The position numbers were made by a program, and so were the translations under genes. Shown here in pieces: positions 60,331 to 64,000 of a stretch of 64,000 nt of DNA. The stretch comes from Solirubrobacter deserti (GTDB lineage: Bacteria > Actinomycetota > Thermoleophilia > Solirubrobacterales > Solirubrobacteraceae). How positions within the stretch are numbered: position 1 is the stretch's first letter; each line of letters begins with the position of its first letter. The stretch is from assembly GCF_027587175.1 (NCBI RefSeq), contig NZ_JAPCID010000004.1, positions 1-64,000 of the forward strand, read 5' to 3'. Below the pieces are notes generated by a model, which did not search any database, was not told the DNA's origin, and saw nothing but the letters and a program-made list of their open reading frames with translations.

Positions 60331-60409
60331 GGCTCGAACGTAGCCGGGGACGTGATGAACATTCTCTGAACTCGCGTGCACCGCCCTGCAGCGCTGTGAC
60401 AATGGGCAC
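60331..60409. promoter_or_regulatory. ECF sigma / response-regulator divergent promoter
   Basis: Minus: TACGTT 60342..60337. Plus: the extended -10-like tgtgacaat ends 6 nt before GTG 60410. The rest carries no strong repeat. Confidence 0.4.
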
Positions 60410-61102
60410 GTGCACGTTCGCGGGTCCATCCTCGTGGTCGACGACGAGCCGACGATCAGCGAGGTCGTCGCGGCCTACCTGCGCCGGGCGGGCTACGACA
60501 CGCGCGTGGCGCCCGACGGGGACGCGGCGCTGGCCGCCGTCGCCGAGCGCGCGCCCGACCTGATCGTGCTCGACCTGATGCTGCCGGGCACCGACGGGCT
60601 CGAGGTGATGCGCCGGGTGCGCGAGCGCACGGACCGCTCCAGCGCGATCATCCTGCTCACCGCGAAGGGCGGCGAGTCCGACCGCGTCACCGGTCTGCGG
60701 CTCGGCGCCGACGACTACGTCGTCAAGCCGTTCTCGCCGGCGGAGCTGGTCGCCCGCGTCGACGCGGTGCTGCGCCGCTTCGACACCGTGCGCCCCGACG
60801 AGGCGCCACTGCGCTTCGGCGCGCTGGAGATCGACCCGTCCGCCCGCCAGGTGCGCTGCGACGGCGAACTGGTCGCGCTCACCACGCGCGAGTTCGACCT
60901 GCTGGCGTTCCTCGCCCGCCACCCGGGCCGGGCGTTCACGCGCGAGGAGCTGATGGACCACGTGTGGCAGTACGCGTTCTACTCGGACACCTCCACCGTG
61001 ACCGTGCACATCCGGCGCCTGCGCACGAAGCTGGAGCCGGACCCGGAGCACCCGCGGTGGATCGAGACGGTATGGGGCGTCGGCTACCGCTTCGCGGCCT
61101 AG
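60410..61102 (+). CDS. OmpR-family response regulator
   Basis: 230 residues. Receiver domain with Asp11/Asp12 (VVDDEP), phospho-acceptor Asp55 (LIVLDLMLPG), the switch Thr (LLTAKG) and Lys106 (VVKPFSP), then a winged-helix DNA-binding domain (EFDLLAFLARHPGRAFTREEL ... TVTVHIRRLRTKL ... VWGVGYRF). It acts with the histidine kinase encoded 31 bp inside its 3' end. GTG start at 60410. Target genes unknown; the TlpA-like gene in the same operon suggests an envelope redox or stress circuit. Confidence 0.92.
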   Translation: MHVRGSILVVDDEPTISEVVAAYLRRAGYDTRVAPDGDAALAAVAERAPDLIVLDLMLPGTDGLEVMRRVRERTDRSSAIILLTAKGGESDRVTGLRLGADDYVVKPFSPAELVARVDAVLRRFDTVRPDEAPLRFGALEIDPSARQVRCDGELVALTTREFDLLAFLARHPGRAFTREELMDHVWQYAFYSDTSTVTVHIRRLRTKLEPDPEHPRWIETVWGVGYRFAA

Positions 61103-62253
61103 CGCTCGCGCTCGCGCTCTCCCTCGCGCTGCCGGCGGTCGTCTGGCTGGGCTACGACGACGCGCCCGGCGCGTGGGTCACGCTGGAGATCGTCGCGCCG
61201 CTGTCGGTCCTCACCGTGCTCGCGGGCGAGTGGATCGCGCGCCGCCGCCCCGGCGGGCTGCGCCGGCAATTCGCGCTCGTGGCGGGCCTCGGAGCACTCG
61301 CGCTGGCCGCGGGCGTCGCGCTGTTCGTCTGGCTGATGTTCCTGTCCAGCCACGACGCGGTCCTGACCGTGCTGCTGGCGATCTACGCGGCGGCGCTCGT
61401 GCTGTGGGTGACGCACCGGCTGGGTGCGCGCGCGCTGGACGACCTCGACGCGGTGTGCACGACCCTCGCGGCCGTCGGCGAAGGGCGCCGCGACGTGCGG
61501 GTCGCGCCGCGCGGGGATGACGAGATCACGCGCGTCGGGCAACAGGTGGACGAGATGATCGTGCGGCTGGACCGCGAGGAGCGGATGCGCCGCGAGCTGT
61601 TCGCGGCGGTCTCGCACGACCTGCGCACGCCGATCACGTCACTCGGCCTGCTCGCCACCGCGATCGACGACGCGATCGGGGACGAGGCGACCCGGCGCGA
61701 GTACGCGGGCCGGATGAACACGCACGTGCGCCAGCTCGCGGCGCTGATCGACGACCTGTTCGACCTCACGCGGCTGGAGGCGCGCGAGCTCACCTGGACG
61801 ATGGAGCGCGTCGCCGTCCATGACCTGGTGAGCGACGCGGTGGAGGCGATGCGGCCCGCCGCGGCCGCCGAGGCGGTCGACGTCCACGCCGACCTCAACG
61901 GCTCCGTCGCGTGCTCCCACGGCAACCCCGAGCAGCTCAGCCGCGTGCTGTTCAACCTGATACAGAACGCCATTCATCACACGCCGCCGGACGGGAGCGT
62001 GACCGTGTTCGTGGAAGACCGCGAGCAGGGCGTCGAGGTCGAGGTCGCCGACACCGGCGCGGGCATCGCGGCCGAGCAGCGCGAGCGCGTGTTCGAGCCG
62101 TTCTTCCGCGGCGACGCCTCCCGCCGGTCGCCCGGTGCCGGGCTCGGGCTGGCGATCTCGCGCGCCATCGTGGAGGCCCACGGCGGCTCGATCTGGCTCG
62201 AAGACGCTACGGTCGGCACACGGGTCCGCTTCCGGCTCCCGGCACAGCCATGA
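61072..62253 (+). CDS. Membrane sensor histidine kinase
   Basis: 393 residues. Four hydrophobic helices at the N-terminus (about 9-28, 38-54, 66-90, 97-115) with very short connecting loops, then HAMP (~112-165), HisKA with His182 in SHDLRTPITSLG, and HATPase_c with an N box (NLIQNAIHH), DTGAG and GLGLAIS. Because the external loops are tiny, it is more likely to sense the membrane or an intramembrane signal than a soluble ligand. ATG 61072 overlaps the response-regulator gene by 31 bp, so they are coupled. Its stop overlaps the TlpA-like gene (ATGA). Confidence 0.9.
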   Translation: MGRRLPLRGLALALALSLALPAVVWLGYDDAPGAWVTLEIVAPLSVLTVLAGEWIARRRPGGLRRQFALVAGLGALALAAGVALFVWLMFLSSHDAVLTVLLAIYAAALVLWVTHRLGARALDDLDAVCTTLAAVGEGRRDVRVAPRGDDEITRVGQQVDEMIVRLDREERMRRELFAAVSHDLRTPITSLGLLATAIDDAIGDEATRREYAGRMNTHVRQLAALIDDLFDLTRLEARELTWTMERVAVHDLVSDAVEAMRPAAAAEAVDVHADLNGSVACSHGNPEQLSRVLFNLIQNAIHHTPPDGSVTVFVEDREQGVEVEVADTGAGIAAEQRERVFEPFFRGDASRRSPGAGLGLAISRAIVEAHGGSIWLEDATVGTRVRFRLPAQP

Positions 62254-62735
62254 GACGCCTGCTCGCCGCCCTCGCCTTCGCCGCCATCGTCGCGACCGCC
62301 CTGATCGTGACCCTGCGCGGCGGCGACGAGCCGGGCGTCGTGCCCGCGCTCGCCGTCACCCGCATGGACGGGGACGGCGAGTACCAGCTCTCGCAGCTCG
62401 CGGACGCCGAGGCGCCGACGCTGCTGTGGTTCTGGGCCCCGTGGTGCACGGTCTGCAACGGCGAGGCGCCGAAGATCGAGCGGCTCGCCCAGGACGGCCT
62501 GTCCGTGGTGGCGATCGGCGGGCGTGACGAGCTCGCCAACGCACCCGCCTTCGTCGAGCGCCACGGCCTCACGACGCCCACCCTCCTGTTCGACGAGACG
62601 ATGCAGGTGTGGGAGCACTACCGCATCCCCGGCCAGCCGGGCGCGATCCTGCTGGACCGCGACGGCCGCGAGCGCCAGCGCTGGCTCGGCGCGTTCGACC
62701 CGCAGCTCGCGCTCGACGCCGCGCGAGCGCTCTGA
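62250..62735 (+). CDS. TlpA/ResA-like membrane-anchored thioredoxin
   Basis: 161 residues. One N-terminal membrane helix (MRRLLAALAFAAIVATALIV), then a thioredoxin fold with the active site FWAPWCTVC (Cys66, Cys69) and a cis-Pro motif PGQPGAILLD. Faces the outside of the cytoplasmic membrane and probably reduces or oxidises disulfides in exported proteins, or supports cytochrome maturation as TlpA/ResA-type proteins do. ATG 62250 overlaps the kinase stop (ATGA), so it is the third gene of the two-component operon. The stop TGA abuts the stop of the convergent SDR gene (TGATCA). Confidence 0.85.
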   Translation: MRRLLAALAFAAIVATALIVTLRGGDEPGVVPALAVTRMDGDGEYQLSQLADAEAPTLLWFWAPWCTVCNGEAPKIERLAQDGLSVVAIGGRDELANAPAFVERHGLTTPTLLFDETMQVWEHYRIPGQPGAILLDRDGRERQRWLGAFDPQLALDAARAL

Positions 62736-63464
62736 TCAGACCGCCGTGCGCCCGCCGTCGACCGGGAACGTCCCGCCCGTGGCGAAGCTCCCGCGCGCCG
62801 ACGCCAGGAACACCACCAGCTCGGCGATCTCGCGCGGGTCGGCGACGCGGTTGAGCGGCAACGACGGCGCCCACGCCTCCAGCTCCTCGCGCGTGCCCGC
62901 GGCCGTGTAGGTCGGGCCGGGCGCGACGCTGTTCACGCGCACGCCGCGCGGGCTGTACTCGGTCGCCCACGCGCGGGTCATCGACTCCAGCGCGGCCTTG
63001 GTCGCGCCGTAGGCGGCCGAGCCGGGCAAGCCGACGCTGCCGGCCATGCTGCCGATGTTGACGATGCTGCCCTCGCCGCGCTCGGCCATCCCCGGCGCGA
63101 ACGCGGCGACGAGGAAGTACGGGCCGCGCACGTTGGTCGCGAACAGCGCGTCGAAGTCCTCGACGGCGAGCGCCTCGGTCGGGCCCCACAACGCGAGTCC
63201 GGCGTTGTTGACGAGGACGTCGACCGCGCCGACGGCCTCGACGAGCGCCCGGATGCCGTCCGGGTCGCTGACGTCGGCGGCGACGAAGCGCGCGCTGCCG
63301 CCGGCGTCGGCGATCTCGGCGACGACGTCCTCGCCGCGCTCGTGGCTGCGGCCGACCGCGATCACGTCCGCGCCGGCAGCGGCGAGCCGGACGGCGACCG
63401 CGCGCCCGATGCCGGAGGTGGCGCCGGTGACGAGCGCGGTCCGTCCTGAGAGATCTTCGTTCAT
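62736..63464 (-). CDS. SDR family oxidoreductase
   Basis: 242-residue classical short-chain dehydrogenase. Cofactor motif TGATSGIGRAVAV (Gly-rich, residues ~14-26), NNAG (VLVNNAGLALWG), catalytic Ser in IGSMAGSVG, the YGATKAA active-site Tyr/Lys pair (about Tyr150/Lys154), and the final TGGTFPVDGG. NAD(P)H use is expected, with a 3-oxoacyl or alcohol substrate undetermined. TAGCTT lies 9 nt upstream of ATG 63464 (63479..63474), a near-leaderless promoter. Abuts the TlpA-like gene on the opposite strand. Confidence 0.88.
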   Translation of the reverse strand: MNEDLSGRTALVTGATSGIGRAVAVRLAAAGADVIAVGRSHERGEDVVAEIADAGGSARFVAADVSDPDGIRALVEAVGAVDVLVNNAGLALWGPTEALAVEDFDALFATNVRGPYFLVAAFAPGMAERGEGSIVNIGSMAGSVGLPGSAAYGATKAALESMTRAWATEYSPRGVRVNSVAPGPTYTAAGTREELEAWAPSLPLNRVADPREIAELVVFLASARGSFATGGTFPVDGGRTAV

Positions 63465-63549
63465 GGCGGCGCGAAGCTACCGGCGGCCCGGCGCCGTGTC
63501 TGTACGCAATTGGTGTGCCCGCCTCCTCCGCGAGGACGACGCCCGTGCA

Positions 63550-63960
63550 CTAGTCCTCGGTGACCGCGGCGACCCACAGATGGCCGTCAGGATCCGCGAA
63601 CAGCGCCTCGAACCCCCACGGCTGCCGCTCGGGCGCGCGCACGACGGTCGCGCCGGCCGCCTGCGCCCGCTCCACCGTTTCGCGTACGGCGTCCTCGCTG
63701 TCGCGGCCGAGCTGCAGCAGGCACTCGACGACCCGCTCGCCGGCGACCTCGTGGCCTTCGCCGAGCACCCAGTTGAAGCCGCCGGTGGGGACGAGGACGA
63801 GCCGCAGCCCGGCGTTGACGACCAGCATCAGCGGCTCGGGCAGGCCGTCGTCGGCCAACGGCCCGACGGCCTCCAGCCCGAGGCCCTGCGTGTAGAAGTC
63901 ATGCGCGCGGCGGCGATCGGCGATCGGCAGCGCCACCGCCGCGGACGGGTAGTCGGACAT
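63550..63960 (-). CDS. VOC family (glyoxalase/bleomycin-resistance fold) protein
   Basis: 136 residues (147 if it starts at ATG 63993). VOC beta-alpha-beta-beta-beta repeats: SAAVALPIADRRRAHDFYTQGLGLE and the FADPDGHLWVAA C-terminus. The last part includes a possible metal-ligand position (E/H near residues 125-130). The protein resembles glyoxalase-like resistance or dioxygenase proteins without a clear substrate. Its upstream promoter runs to the window edge, so the start is uncertain. Confidence 0.85.
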   Translation of the reverse strand: MSDYPSAAVALPIADRRRAHDFYTQGLGLEAVGPLADDGLPEPLMLVVNAGLRLVLVPTGGFNWVLGEGHEVAGERVVECLLQLGRDSEDAVRETVERAQAAGATVVRAPERQPWGFEALFADPDGHLWVAAVTED

Positions 63961-64000
63961 GCGGCTGAGACCGCCGGGCGCTCCGGAACTCATCGCTACT

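Noticed and set aside
1-64000. tRNA, rRNA, CRISPR, prophage or insertion sequence
   Set aside because: No gene-free stretch is long enough for an rRNA or array, and I saw no transposase, integrase or regularly spaced repeat; small tRNAs cannot be excluded absolutely by eye, but the spacers show no cloverleaf.

Overview
The window looks like chromosomal DNA of a very GC-rich actinobacterium, most plausibly from the Solirubrobacterales (class Thermoleophilia; Solirubrobacter/Conexibacter type). This is an inference from four things: extreme GC at third codon positions, long open antisense frames, large secreted proteins ending in Gly-rich or Lys/Arg-rich tails and Ig-like modules, and F420-type and SARP-type genes. 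I see 55 protein genes packed almost without gaps. I see no tRNA, rRNA, CRISPR array, prophage or insertion sequence, and no gene-free stretch longer than about 125 bases. The first ~60 bases are G-run-rich and look like a contig end.

Layout. 0.0-8.5 kb: an L,D-transpeptidase, a bicovalent-flavin oxidase and a GDSL hydrolase diverging from a spacer with two identical palindromes, then a two-gene arylacetate cassette (PaaK-like CoA ligase plus DpgC-like oxygenase), a PlsC acyltransferase, and small housekeeping or unknown genes. 8.5-16.3 kb (minus strand): a six-gene energy operon in the order cydA-cydB-small membrane protein-formate dehydrogenase alpha-beta-NrfD. The alpha subunit is a selenoprotein: an in-frame TGA at 13149-13151 is followed by a bacterial SECIS hairpin. 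The operon reads as a formate:quinone dehydrogenase expressed together with its quinol:O2 oxidase. 16.3-24.7 kb: a PASTA/beta-propeller membrane protein, an enolase-superfamily enzyme, an MBL-fold hydrolase, a 1318-residue secreted Ig-repeat protein and peptide deformylase.

24.7-31.7 kb: an ECF41 sigma factor with its linked NmrA-type gene and a secreted metal-dependent hydrolase, a MarR/azoreductase pair, and a secreted beta-helix/PKD protein. 31.7-41.9 kb: a 1481-residue secreted GH78 rhamnosidase, an alpha/beta hydrolase of the dehalogenase type, a SARP regulator, a ScyD-like secreted protein, a SUFU-domain protein and a DedA protein. 41.9-48.1 kb: an MMPL transporter with its divergent TetR regulator, a tandem pair of related unknown genes coupled to an aldehyde dehydrogenase, and an F420/PPOX protein. 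48.1-57.7 kb: a five-gene translationally coupled amine/omega-amino-acid catabolic operon with a divergent LysR, then a branched-chain-type ABC binding lipoprotein and a second LysR. 57.7-64.0 kb: a secreted calcium-repeat protein, YceI, an ECF sigma factor, a two-component system coupled to a TlpA-like thioredoxin, an SDR and a VOC protein.

Two window-wide features stand out. At least 18 genes carry a TANNNT -10 hexamer ending 6-9 nt before an ATG, GTG or TTG start, which points to widespread leaderless mRNAs; the large secreted proteins instead have purine-rich ribosome sites. Second, all 11 convergent gene pairs either overlap by 4-92 bp or abut stop to stop, so there is no room for conventional terminators between them.
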